NCBI GenBank assembly: GCA_023443865.1
Contig: JAEZST010000011.1
Coordinates: 62,001 to 126,000 of the forward strand
Origin: Spirochaetota bacterium
Lineage (GTDB): Bacteria > Spirochaetota > Spirochaetia > Treponematales > Treponemataceae
Direction: 5' to 3'
Length of the DNA stretch: 64,000 bases
The stretch's first letter is position 1; every line of letters begins with the position of its first letter. The translations under genes and the position numbers were made by a program. The notes under the pieces were generated by a model, which worked only from the letters and a program-made list of their open reading frames with translations, did not search any database and was not told the origin of the DNA. Positions 9,701 through 17,715 of this stretch are shown here, piece after piece.

Positions 9701-9933
9701 TTGAGCGGGGTGCGAAGGGCGGTGATCTGTTCCATGATCTGGCTCATTTCGCCCGCGGTCAGGGGCCAGTCTCCCAGCCGGTCGATTCCCCGGTTGTTTT
9801 CATAGAGTATGGCGGCCCAGTTCGCGACGAGGTCTTCCTCTCCGGGGCAGGCGATTACGTTGTCTTCCCATCCCTTTTTGGAAAGTATCTTGACGAGGGC
9901 GTCCTCGAATTCCGCTTCGTTTCTAAAGGTCAT
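6784..9933 (-). CDS. hsdR: Type I restriction enzyme, HsdR subunit
   Basis: 1049 residues. The N-terminal nuclease domain has a PD-(D/E)XK core (GDLMLLIN...HIELKKSG), then a superfamily 2 translocase with Walker A TTGSGKT and Walker B VIDEAH, and a helical C-terminal region that docks on the methyltransferase. It cuts unmodified DNA after ATP-driven translocation. The start is placed at 9933, where GGGAG precedes the ATG; this overlaps the rhuM-like gene by 11 bases. It is the last gene of an hsdM-hsdS-rhuM-hsdR unit. No truncation is visible. Confidence 0.95.
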   Translation of the reverse strand: MTFRNEAEFEDALVKILSKKGWEDNVIACPGEEDLVANWAAILYENNRGIDRLGDWPLTAGEMSQIMEQITALRTPLKLNGFINGKTVSVKRDHPDDVHHFGKEVSLKIYDRREIAAGQSRYQIVRQPRFKSASKMLGDRRGDLMLLINGMPVIHIELKKSGVAVSQAYNQIEKYSAEGIFTGLFSLVQIFVAMTPDETVYFANPGPEGRFNKDFYFHWADFDNEPANDWKYIASHLLSIPMAHQLIGFYTVADGSDGVLKVMRSYQYYAANAISDRVSKIDWDYHKGRGGYVWHTTGSGKTMTSFKSAQLIANSKDAEKVVFLMDRIELGSQSLREYRNFAEDNEEVQATENTTVLVAKLKSDNPADTLIVTSIQKMSNIGADGEERMNARDIELINGKKIVVVIDEAHRSTFGDMLVSIRQTFPRALLFGFTGTPIHDENRKKDSTTASIFGNELHRYSIADGIRDKNVLGFDPYKVLTYKDRDLRLAVALEEAKARDEAEALSDPEKKKIFNRFMKDLDMAGRVDKTGAYEKGIEDYLSAAQYQRDEHRTKVIEDILENWTVLSQNGKFHGLFATSSIGEAIEYYRLFKEGRSGLKVTALFDPTIDNLGGARFKEEGLAEIIGDYNGRYRRDFSIPTHALFKKDIAARLAHKEPYLRIERTPDEQIDLLIVVDQMLTGFDSKWINTLYLDKLLHYENIIQAFSRTNRLFGPDKPFGTIRYYRLPHTMERNIAEAVKLYSGDKPFGLFVDRLDENLKKLNARYEEIAGLFARAGVPDFSKLPDDLTERGKFAKLFRELNETLEAAKVQGFTWDKLRYEFADDAGMQKSAIDVGFGESDYLVLALRYKELYGEPGGGNGPGTADVPFEIAGYLTEIDTGKIDADYMNSRFEKYLKLTGQNGIDEGELQATLDDVHKSFAYLTAEEQKYAGIFLHDVQRGDARLEEGKTFRDYISEYQYRAKNEQVYSLVRSFGVNEEKLRNLMGLAVCEANINEYGRFDELKATVDPDKAKAYFETLEGTSVAPFKVRVKTHNFLQEFIIKGGFDITP

Positions 9934-10951
9934 GTCCGGTTTTCTCCCGCAGCTTTTTTTCGAATTCATCCAACGCTTTCATGTCTTCGCGGTCGGCCTC
10001 GAGGGCTTCCGCGGCCTTTCGTTTGGCGTCGAAGGTTTCGTAGCGTTCTTCGGCGATCTTTTTGGCTACCTCAGACCGTACTTTCCCGGGATGGGTCAAT
10101 AGTTCGTGTTCGTTGAAGGCGAGGAACGCGTCGAGTTTTTCCGACCATTGTTCCATGGTGACGGTTTTTCTCTGTCGGGCCTGGCGTTCCGCGTAGTCGA
10201 GGTACATGGCGACTATTTCGTTGAGGTCCTTTATTTCTTCCGCGACGAGGTAATTCTTGGCGACGGTTACGTCTTGCTTTCGGACGATGGAACCCTTCCA
10301 GGCGGTGAGTCCCATGTTGGGCAAGTCGGGGTTGCTGCGTCCTTGGACGATTTCGGCGGCGGTTTTCCCCGTGATGGCCCAGAGCATTTTATTCTGTACC
10401 TTTTTGAAGAATTCCTGGGCCCGTTCGGAGGTTTTGTCGTAGTCTACGGCGGTGGCGTATATGTCCCGTATTTTTTGGTAAAAGCGCTTTTCGGAAGCGC
10501 GGATGTCCCGGATGCGCTCGAGCCATTCGTCGAAGTAGTCCCACTGGTCGGCTTTTTTGAGGCGTTCGTCGTCCATGGCGAAGCCCTTGATTATGTATTC
10601 TTTGAGTACGTTGGTGGCCCATATCCTGAAGAGGGTGGCGCGTTTGGAGTTTACGCGGTATCCGACGGCGATTACGGCGTCGAGGTTGTAGTATTTGACC
10701 GGTTTGGTTTGCGTTTTGCCCGGCATGGCGCCATGTTCAGTGGTATGTTCCAAAATGGAACTTACCGCGGTTTCGTTCAATTCTTGGCTTTCAAATATGT
10801 TTCCGAGGTGTTTGGTAATGGCCGGGCGCTGAACGCCGAAGAGTTCCGCCATTCCGGCCTGGGTGAGCCAGAGGGTTTCGTCGCGCAATACCGTATCTAC
10901 CCTGATCTCCCCCTCCGGCGTGGTATAGAGGATTATCTCCGATTCCGTCAT
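9923..10951 (-). CDS. RhuM family DNA-binding-like protein
   Basis: 342 residues with the RhuM hallmark near the start (LWLTQAGMAELFGVQRPAITKHL, a winged-helix or KilA-like segment) followed by KYYNLDAVIAVGYRVNSKRATLFRIWA. The C-terminal part from about 250 is charged and helical. RhuM was named from a Salmonella pathogenicity island; its biochemical role is unknown. Here it sits between hsdS and hsdR, overlaps hsdR, and has a GGGGAGGAAGGGG ribosome site, so it is part of the restriction operon. It could regulate the operon or modulate R-subunit loading; this is inference. Confidence 0.85.
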   Translation of the reverse strand: MTESEIILYTTPEGEIRVDTVLRDETLWLTQAGMAELFGVQRPAITKHLGNIFESQELNETAVSSILEHTTEHGAMPGKTQTKPVKYYNLDAVIAVGYRVNSKRATLFRIWATNVLKEYIIKGFAMDDERLKKADQWDYFDEWLERIRDIRASEKRFYQKIRDIYATAVDYDKTSERAQEFFKKVQNKMLWAITGKTAAEIVQGRSNPDLPNMGLTAWKGSIVRKQDVTVAKNYLVAEEIKDLNEIVAMYLDYAERQARQRKTVTMEQWSEKLDAFLAFNEHELLTHPGKVRSEVAKKIAEERYETFDAKRKAAEALEADREDMKALDEFEKKLREKTGHDL

Positions 10952-10970
10952 AGCCCCTTCCTCCCCTTTT

Positions 10971-12218
10971 TTAGATAAACATCCTCTCCAAACACGCCCT
11001 CTTAACCGCCTTCAACTTCTCGATCTCCCGCTTCTGGAGCGCGATAAGCGAATCGAGCTGCTGGAAAAAAGAAGCGATCTTGGATTGCTCGTCATATTTT
11101 GGTAGGTAGAATTCATATTGTGAATATTCTTGCGCATTGATACCAGGCTGGCCAGAACGTTGAGAAGTAAGATCAACGAAGTTTCTATATGTTTTTGTTA
11201 ACGTATTAATAAATACAAAGTAGGAGTTAATATCGCTGAGAATTCGAGCCCTAATCAAGAAACCGGCAAAGTATACCTTACCATCAGATTCTTCATAGAT
11301 ATATGTTTTTCCAACGCTGGCGCCAGTCCTCGCAAAGACGAGATCACCAGTGTACAACAAATACTTATCACTCAGGTTGATATCAGTATCTGGTGATGTG
11401 ATATCGCATAAATTAAACCGGTGGCTCATATCATCGATATCTGTTATCCGTAGATACTTATTTACCCCATCATACTCAACCGCGGCCGCGTTCAATCCAT
11501 ATTCTAAAGACTCACAAAGTTCCCCCAATCTTATCCGCTCCCACTTCCCCGTAAATCCTTTAAACCGAATTTCGGGGACGTCGGCGCCGTCCTTGGGAAA
11601 CATCTTTTCGAGCATCGACTTTTTTACCGCCGTCAGTTTGTCGTACCGTCGCTGATGGTCCGAGATGAGGGAATCAAGGTTTTGAAAAAAAGAACCGATT
11701 TTGGATTGCTCGTGTATTTCAGGAATTGAAACGAGAATATCCATTACTCTATTTTTAGAAATATTATAACGCGATATTCCCTGTGCTAAAAAGGTTATTC
11801 GTTTTCTTGTCTTAGCTGACCGTAACATATATGCAAGATACAATTTGTTAATATCATATATTGGCCTGAATCCAAAACAAAAACTATTTAAATAGGTATT
11901 ATTGCAATCATGCATAAGGACAGACGACATACCCACTTCATCCGGAGTCTCAGATGAAGTAGTAAAAAATACATCTCCTTTTTGTACCATCTTTTGGGAA
12001 GAATCCATTTCGATTAGATCAACGTCATTAGGATTGGTAATCGTATTTGAAAAAACATTCATGTACGTAATGAACCGGCCCATGCCATGTCCAAAATCTT
12101 CTTTAGTTTTTCCAGAAAGTCCAACAAACGTTTCCCCTAGATCACCAAGTCGTTTCTCCTCCCATTCCCCTTCAAAACCCTTAAACCTGATTTCCGGGAT
12201 TTTTTTTTTGGTGGGCAT
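10971..12218 (-). CDS. hsdS: Type I restriction-modification specificity subunit HsdS
   Basis: 415 residues with the two-half layout of HsdS. Each half starts PEIRFKGF(E/T)G(E/K)WE and ends EQSKI(G/A)SFFQ(N/Q)LDSLI, so target-recognition domain 1 is about 17-165, the central repeat 165-215, domain 2 about 228-375 and the C-terminal repeat to the end. It names the DNA target for HsdM and HsdR. The recognition domains are much richer in A+T than the surrounding genes, a sign of exchange by transfer. Codons 4-7 contain a run of ten A, a possible slippage switch. The ATG lies one base after the hsdM stop. Confidence 0.95.
   Translation of the reverse strand: MPTKKKIPEIRFKGFEGEWEEKRLGDLGETFVGLSGKTKEDFGHGMGRFITYMNVFSNTITNPNDVDLIEMDSSQKMVQKGDVFFTTSSETPDEVGMSSVLMHDCNNTYLNSFCFGFRPIYDINKLYLAYMLRSAKTRKRITFLAQGISRYNISKNRVMDILVSIPEIHEQSKIGSFFQNLDSLISDHQRRYDKLTAVKKSMLEKMFPKDGADVPEIRFKGFTGKWERIRLGELCESLEYGLNAAAVEYDGVNKYLRITDIDDMSHRFNLCDITSPDTDINLSDKYLLYTGDLVFARTGASVGKTYIYEESDGKVYFAGFLIRARILSDINSYFVFINTLTKTYRNFVDLTSQRSGQPGINAQEYSQYEFYLPKYDEQSKIASFFQQLDSLIALQKREIEKLKAVKRACLERMFI
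12200..12209 (-). repeat. A10 homopolymer at the start of hsdS
   Basis: Ten T on the plus strand, ten A in the coding strand, spanning codons 4-7 (Lys-Lys-Lys-Ile) of hsdS. A one-base gain or loss would shift the frame within the first residues. Confidence 0.85.
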
Positions 12219-12219
12219 G

Positions 12220-14799
12220 TCAGTTACCTTGCAGGAGGTGCTGGAGTTCGGCGAGGGCTTTTTGGTCCCAGGCGTTGCCGGTCAGCTCGTCGATGAGGGC
12301 CGAAAGCGACGACTCGGTCTCGCGGATCTGCTGCGAAAGCTCCTTATAGGTCGTCGAATACTTCTCGCTTAGGGCAAGCACCTTCTTCGAAAGCGCCGCG
12401 ATAACCCCGTCAGGGAGCGTGTGAAGGGAGGCCAAAAGCGGCGCGACCCACTTGAGTTCCAGAAGATCGGATACCTCTTTATCGGACAGCGACTCTATCC
12501 GCGCCTTCGTCTTCAAGTGAAGGACCGACCATGCCGCCTTCAGCGACTTCTTCAACTCCTTCTCCTCGGAGAAAAGGGAATCGGCCTTCAGAATCCTTCC
12601 CTCGTAGGAATCATCCTCGAAAGACGCGCCCGATTTCGCGTCGGAGCGGAACTGTTTTGCCTCCGAAGCCACCCCGGACGCGGCGAACGAATCCTTCGAA
12701 TCGTTGAATGAGTCGCCTTCCATATCGCCCTCCTCGAACGACTCAAACAGTGACGTTAACTCCCCGGAAACCTCGGAAAGGCGGCCCTCCATCGCCTTGA
12801 CGGACCGGTAATCATCGGCGAGCAACCTCTCCTGAACCAGCTCGAAGGGAAGGATTCGGCCGACCCAGCCTTCCTGAACCTCCTGGTCCTTTCCCTCTTT
12901 CTTTTTCAGGACCATATTCGGGTCTACTTTCTTGACCGCCTCAAGGCCTTCCGCCTGGATAATCTCCAGGTCGCCCGAAACCTTCGACCACTCGTCGTCG
13001 AGGATCTGGTAGGCCCCGTACTTGTCGATCAGGGGAACGGAAGCGAGGCGCTTGAAAATCGCCTCGCTCAAGACGGACTCCTCGGAACCGAGATTCACCG
13101 TCAGGGCGTTTTCGATAAGGTCTTTCTTCACGAGGCGGTCAAAGCCCTTGAACGCCGCGGCAAAGCGCTCGGCGAAACCTTTCACGTCCGCGTTGGAACG
13201 AATCGTCTCCTTAACGTCCTTCGCCTTGAGGCTCGCGTACGCGTCGGTACTCTTGGAAAAAAGCTCAACCCGGAGCGATGGAAAGGCCGCCCAGTATTCG
13301 CCCAGGGCGTCGATCTCGTTTTTCGGGATGCCGCCGAACATGGTCGCGTAGAGATCCTGGCTTTCGCCCTCGGAGGAATCGACGTAGCGGGGAATGTTCA
13401 GGTTGTACTCGTTGTCCCGGATCTCGTCGAGTTCCGCTAGCTTCGCGTAACCGGCCACCGTTTGGCGGGCGATCACCGTATCTGCGATGCGCCGGATGTC
13501 CGACGCGCGGAGCGCGTTATTCTTGCCGACTTTCACGAAACCCTTGGAGGCGTCCACCACGAGCACGTCGCGCGCCGTCCGCTTTTGCCTAAGCACCAGG
13601 ATAACCGTGGGAATGCCCGTCCCGAAAAAGATATTCGCGGGAAGCCCGATAATCGTTTCGATATGGCCGTTTTCCAAAAGCTTGCGCCTGATCGAGCCCT
13701 CCTCGCCGCCCCGGAAAAGTACGCCGTGGGGCAAAACGATGGTCATGATCCCGTCGGGCTTGAGGTGATACAGCTCGTGGAGCAAAAAGGCGTAATCCGC
13801 CTTTGACTTGGGCGCGAGGCCGAAAGCGGCGAAGCGAGGATCGGTTTCCCTGGAAGACGGGTCCCATTTTTGGGAATAGGGCGGGTTCGAGACTACCGCG
13901 TCCACGTACAGCGGGTCGTACGAACCGACGGGGTCGTTCTCGTCGAAATAGGGCCAGTCGTTTTCCAGGGTATCGCCGTTCCGGGTCACGATATTGTCGA
14001 TCAAAATGCCGCGCATGACGAGGTTCATGCGGGTCAGGTTGTAGGTATTCTGCTTGAGTTCCTGGGCGTAATACTTAATGCCCCGGTCGTCGCTCCGGTG
14101 CCTGGCGACGCTACTGCCGATATTAATGAGGAGAGAGCCCGAACCGCTCGTGGGATCGTAGATGCTGATCTCTTTTTTATGCTTGAGGTGGTGGGCCACG
14201 AGTTCCGACATAAGGAGAGACACTTCGTGGGGCGTGTAGAATTCCCCCGCCTTTTTTCCCGCGTTCGCAGCGAAATTGCTGATCAGGTATTCGTAGATAA
14301 AGCCCAGAACGTCGTAATCCTGCTTGCCGTCCATGGGGATATCCTTGATCAGTTGCATGAGGGCGCTAATCGCCTTCGTCTGGGCCGCCGCGCTTTCGCC
14401 CAACTTGCTCAATCCCGTCTCCAGGGTATCGAAAATCCCGTCGAAAACCTTCTTGTGCGCGGGATTGATGTGGCGCCGAAAGGCTGAAAGCGCGTCCCGC
14501 ACGTTGGAAACGTCGAAATCCTTTCCCCTGGCGAGCCAAGAGGAAAACAAGTCCCCGTAGGCGATGAAGTATCCGTTGTTTTCCTTGAAGTACTTGACCG
14601 CGTCGGCGTCATCCTCGGTGAGGGCCCTGATATCGGCTTCGGAAAGCTCGGCCTTGCGGGCGAATTTCAGCTCGTTGTCGGAAAGGTACTTATAGAAAAT
14701 AAAGCCCAGAATGTAGTCTTTATACTCGTTCGCCTCAATTTTCGATCGCATCTGGTTCGCCGATTCCCAGATTTTTGCCGCTAATTGCTGCTTGTTCAT
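12220..14799 (-). CDS. hsdM: Type I restriction-modification methyltransferase HsdM
   Basis: 859 residues. An N-terminal HsdM helical domain is followed by an N6-adenine methyltransferase core with the AdoMet motif DPTSGSG (215-221) and catalytic NPPY (305-308). It is longer than the usual 500-550 residues because of a long C-terminal region, helical and acidic between about 680 and 760; large M subunits of this kind are known. First gene of the operon, with TACAAT boxes at about -20 and -43 and a GAGGA site nine bases before the ATG. The TGA-c-ATG junction with hsdS indicates translational coupling. Confidence 0.95.
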   Translation of the reverse strand: MNKQQLAAKIWESANQMRSKIEANEYKDYILGFIFYKYLSDNELKFARKAELSEADIRALTEDDADAVKYFKENNGYFIAYGDLFSSWLARGKDFDVSNVRDALSAFRRHINPAHKKVFDGIFDTLETGLSKLGESAAAQTKAISALMQLIKDIPMDGKQDYDVLGFIYEYLISNFAANAGKKAGEFYTPHEVSLLMSELVAHHLKHKKEISIYDPTSGSGSLLINIGSSVARHRSDDRGIKYYAQELKQNTYNLTRMNLVMRGILIDNIVTRNGDTLENDWPYFDENDPVGSYDPLYVDAVVSNPPYSQKWDPSSRETDPRFAAFGLAPKSKADYAFLLHELYHLKPDGIMTIVLPHGVLFRGGEEGSIRRKLLENGHIETIIGLPANIFFGTGIPTVILVLRQKRTARDVLVVDASKGFVKVGKNNALRASDIRRIADTVIARQTVAGYAKLAELDEIRDNEYNLNIPRYVDSSEGESQDLYATMFGGIPKNEIDALGEYWAAFPSLRVELFSKSTDAYASLKAKDVKETIRSNADVKGFAERFAAAFKGFDRLVKKDLIENALTVNLGSEESVLSEAIFKRLASVPLIDKYGAYQILDDEWSKVSGDLEIIQAEGLEAVKKVDPNMVLKKKEGKDQEVQEGWVGRILPFELVQERLLADDYRSVKAMEGRLSEVSGELTSLFESFEEGDMEGDSFNDSKDSFAASGVASEAKQFRSDAKSGASFEDDSYEGRILKADSLFSEEKELKKSLKAAWSVLHLKTKARIESLSDKEVSDLLELKWVAPLLASLHTLPDGVIAALSKKVLALSEKYSTTYKELSQQIRETESSLSALIDELTGNAWDQKALAELQHLLQGN

Positions 14800-14876
14800 G
14801 TATGGGTTCCTCGATTGTACGATGTGGGTCAGGGTATTGTAGCGTAGAAAGGCGAATTTATAAAGAAAAGCGCCCG

Positions 14877-15455
14877 TTAAAGTTCATCAAGGCACATCGA
14901 TAACGCCTTCTCCGCCTCGCGCTCCCAGGCCGCCCGCGGCGTAAGGCGGTACGATTCCAAAAGGTCGCGCAGTCTCGCGGAGAGCTCGCGGTTACGCGCG
15001 TGGCCGGGGGAAAGGCAGGCGGTGCCGTTCTCGGGGTTGAGCACGAATAGGCGCGAACGGCGGCCCGCGCGGCGCCAGCTTTCCTCGGCCGTAACGGTTT
15101 CGTGCAGGTAAATGCCGCCGCGGTCCGAGAGGAGGAACCAGGAACCAGCCGCCTTCCCCAAGCCGCCGTTCCCGAGGCGCCTTCCGTCGGCCAGGGAGGC
15201 CCGAACGAGGGCAAGGGCCGATTCCAGGTGAAGGTCGCCGTCGCGGCTAACGTAGCAGGCGAGGTAGCGGGTACGGGGAACGACGCGGGAGAGGATACCG
15301 CGCGCGGCGGGAAGAACGCGCAGGGTCAGGGTATAATCGGCCTCGTCGCGGAGAACCTGCCCCGCGACGAAGCGGAGGGCCGCGCCCTCCAACGGCGAGG
15401 CGCCAGGCCGCTCAATCGGGCCGTCAGCCGCGCCCGCGTTCGGATCGCTATTCAC
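14877..15455 (-). CDS. Hypothetical protein
   Basis: About 192 residues; I do not recognise a family. The middle (about 40-115) looks like a small alpha/beta domain with repeated beta segments (LRFVAGQVL, YTLTLRVLP, YLACYVSRDGDLHLESAL, GSWFLLSDRGGIYLHE), and the C-terminal third is helical and charged. No signal peptide or membrane segment. I prefer the GTG at 15455, nine bases behind GGGGAG, to the GTG at 15461. It lies after the chemoreceptor gene, separated by a copy of the GAGGCAG repeat. Confidence 0.6.
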   Translation of the reverse strand: MNSDPNAGAADGPIERPGASPLEGAALRFVAGQVLRDEADYTLTLRVLPAARGILSRVVPRTRYLACYVSRDGDLHLESALALVRASLADGRRLGNGGLGKAAGSWFLLSDRGGIYLHETVTAEESWRRAGRRSRLFVLNPENGTACLSPGHARNRELSARLRDLLESYRLTPRAAWEREAEKALSMCLDEL

Positions 15456-15478
15456 GGGCACGTTCTCCCCGGCAAGGG

Positions 15479-15560
15479 CTCCCTGCCGCGCCGGCTGCGC
15501 GCGAGGGCGAGCCGTCGCCTTCGGGCGTCGGCGGTCTCCCCCCGTGGCGCCTTCTGCCTC
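15479..15560 (-). repeat. GAGGCAG interspersed repeat, copy B
   Basis: Read on the minus strand from 15560 it starts GAGGCAGAAGGCGCCACGG and runs closely parallel to the first 50 bases of copy A, with only two or three differences. It sits between the chemoreceptor gene and the next gene on the same strand. I do not see the inverted far end. Confidence 0.6.
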
Positions 15561-15596
15561 GATCCCATTCGAGCGTTCCAGGGCCCGCTCATGCGG

Positions 15597-17663
15597 TCAA
15601 ATCCTGAACCCGGAGAGTTCTTTTTCCAGTTCGGTTACCGCCTCTATGTTGCGGTCTACCTCGCGGCGGACGGCGAGAAAGGCTTCCTCGAGCCGGCCCA
15701 TGGCCTCGGCCTGCGCGCCGGCGCGTACCGAGAGCCCGGTAAAGCGTTCGAGGGCCTCGCCGAAACGGCCGGCCATTTGCTGCGTCTCGCGTTCCTGGGC
15801 GGATATGCGGTCGCGTACGGAATGGGAGGTTTCCACCACCTGCTCCACGGAGTTGACCACCATCTGGGTTCCCTCGGACTGCTCGCGCATTGCGGCGGCG
15901 ATTTCCCGCGCGATGCCGGCGGCCTCGCCGATGCCCTCGGAGAGGGAGTCGAAGGACTGCGCGGTGGAGGAGGACGATTCAACGCCGCGCCGCACGCGGT
16001 CGCCCATTTCGGATACCAGAGACTTGATTGTTTGGGTTTGCTTCGCGGCGCTGCTCGCGAGGGATCGGACCTCGTCGGCGACTACGGCGAACCCGGCGCC
16101 GCTGTCCCCGGCGTGGGCCGCCTCGATGGCGGCGTTCATGGCCAGCAGGTTCGTGTCGCCCGCTATCTTCGAGAGGGAACCGAGGACCTTGAGGACCTTC
16201 GCCGCCGATTTTTCTATCTCGCCGATGGCCCCCGCCGTCTCCGACACCAGGGAGGCGCCCGCTTGTCCGCGCTCGGAAAGCCTTTCGGCGACCTCGCCGG
16301 ACCGGTTGGTCATGGTTTCCACCGAACGGATATTCGCGGCCATCTCTTCCATGGCCGAGGCGGTATCGTCGGTGAACCGGCGCTGGGAGTCCACGGCCTC
16401 GGAAACGGCCGCGCTGGCGGCCCGGAGCGCGTCCAGGGAAGCGGTGAGGCTTCGGGTCTCCCCGGCTTGCCGCTGAATGTCGGCGCTGAGGGCCGAGGCG
16501 GCGTCCCGCGCGGCGAAGGTCACGGATTCCGATTCCCGCATGACCGTATCGATGGCGACCGCTACGTCCCGCGTTTCGTCCGAGGCGCGCGCGATCCGCT
16601 CAACCACGGAGCGGAACCGCTCCAGGAGCCGGTTAACCGCCTCGCCCAACTCGCCGAATTCGTCGGTGTCCCTCAGGGAGAGCCGCTTGGTCAGGTCGCC
16701 CTCGCCGTCCACCACGTCGCGAATCCGCGCGATCAGGGCGTAGATGGTGTCTTTCGACTCGAAGGACCGGGCCGCCTGGGCGAACACGCAGACTACGGCA
16801 AGGAAGAAGGCGCTCAGGAAAAAGACCGCCATTTCCCGGGACTCGAAAGACGCGCCCGACTCCCAAGGCAGGGCAAGGCTATCGACGCTGAAGCCGGGCC
16901 GATCCATGACGCCGGTGATTAAGCGGGGAACCCCTTCCCGGTACATGGCGGCGGCGGTCGGCCCGGTCCCGCCCGCGGAAACCACGGCGTCGAAGGTGAG
17001 CGTCCGCAGCTGGTACAGGGGGTGCGCGTTGAATTGCAGATAGGTCGCGACGTATACCACGACGGCCGCCACCTGCCCGACCTGGCGGATGGAACTGCGC
17101 ATGGAACGGCGCCGCTGACCGATCTCGGTCATGCCGAGCCGGTCGCGCAGTTCCGCGAACACCACGCCGTGGAAGGCCGTTTGGGCAGAGGCGTACATGA
17201 TCGCCCCCATGCAGTTGGAAACCAGGATAATCATGTTATGGAGGGAGGCGAAACCCGCCAAACCTTCCACGGCGATGACGAATATCACGTAGCCCAGGGC
17301 GAAGCCCAATACGTTGAGCGCCAACACCAGATAGGCGAAACGGAGCATCTTCAATCGGGTTTTTTCGATCGTCTTGGGGTCCAGGGCGTCGCCGGCGCGA
17401 AGCCTGGCCAGGGCCCGATCAAGCGGCCGCGCGTAAAAGTACATGATCAGGCCGAAGATGATCGAGGGGGGAATCACGTACATCGCGAGGAATTTGGCGA
17501 CGTAGGCGGGCAGGTCCGAGAGGTCGGAGATGCCGAGAACGGCGTTGTCCCGGAAATATCCGAGCGTTTGCATGAATACGTAGATGACGAAAATCATCAC
17601 GATAGAGACGAGGCTGGCGGTTCTGGCGATGTGGGGTTTCTTGGGGGCCGGGGTTTCGTTCAT
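15597..17663 (-). CDS. Methyl-accepting chemotaxis protein
   Basis: 688 residues. About six hydrophobic segments occupy the N-terminal 300 residues, an unusual multi-pass membrane sensor rather than the standard two-helix periplasmic form. A HAMP-like region at about 305-360 leads to the signalling coiled coil, whose tip is NLLAMNAAIEAAHAGDSGAG followed by FAVVADEVRSLA. It relays a membrane signal to CheA/CheW. The ATG at 17663 is preferred over the GTG at 17678 because a TTGACA/AAGAAT promoter ends six bases before it. Confidence 0.93.
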   Translation of the reverse strand: MNETPAPKKPHIARTASLVSIVMIFVIYVFMQTLGYFRDNAVLGISDLSDLPAYVAKFLAMYVIPPSIIFGLIMYFYARPLDRALARLRAGDALDPKTIEKTRLKMLRFAYLVLALNVLGFALGYVIFVIAVEGLAGFASLHNMIILVSNCMGAIMYASAQTAFHGVVFAELRDRLGMTEIGQRRRSMRSSIRQVGQVAAVVVYVATYLQFNAHPLYQLRTLTFDAVVSAGGTGPTAAAMYREGVPRLITGVMDRPGFSVDSLALPWESGASFESREMAVFFLSAFFLAVVCVFAQAARSFESKDTIYALIARIRDVVDGEGDLTKRLSLRDTDEFGELGEAVNRLLERFRSVVERIARASDETRDVAVAIDTVMRESESVTFAARDAASALSADIQRQAGETRSLTASLDALRAASAAVSEAVDSQRRFTDDTASAMEEMAANIRSVETMTNRSGEVAERLSERGQAGASLVSETAGAIGEIEKSAAKVLKVLGSLSKIAGDTNLLAMNAAIEAAHAGDSGAGFAVVADEVRSLASSAAKQTQTIKSLVSEMGDRVRRGVESSSSTAQSFDSLSEGIGEAAGIAREIAAAMREQSEGTQMVVNSVEQVVETSHSVRDRISAQERETQQMAGRFGEALERFTGLSVRAGAQAEAMGRLEEAFLAVRREVDRNIEAVTELEKELSGFRI

Positions 17664-17669
17664 CCGTAC

Positions 17670-17699
17670 ATTCTTCACGGCTTATCCGGCCCCTGTCAA
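17670..17699 (-). promoter_or_regulatory. Promoter of the chemoreceptor gene
   Basis: Perfect TTGACA at 17694-17699, 18-base spacer, AAGAAT at 17670-17675, then six bases to the ATG at 17663. Confidence 0.65.
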
Positions 17700-17715
17700 G
17701 AGCGTTTTTTATCGA

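Noticed and set aside
15102..16922. A 606-codon plus-strand open frame opposite the chemoreceptor
   Set aside because: Composition rich in Gly, Arg, His and no domain; the minus-strand receptor has all signature motifs.
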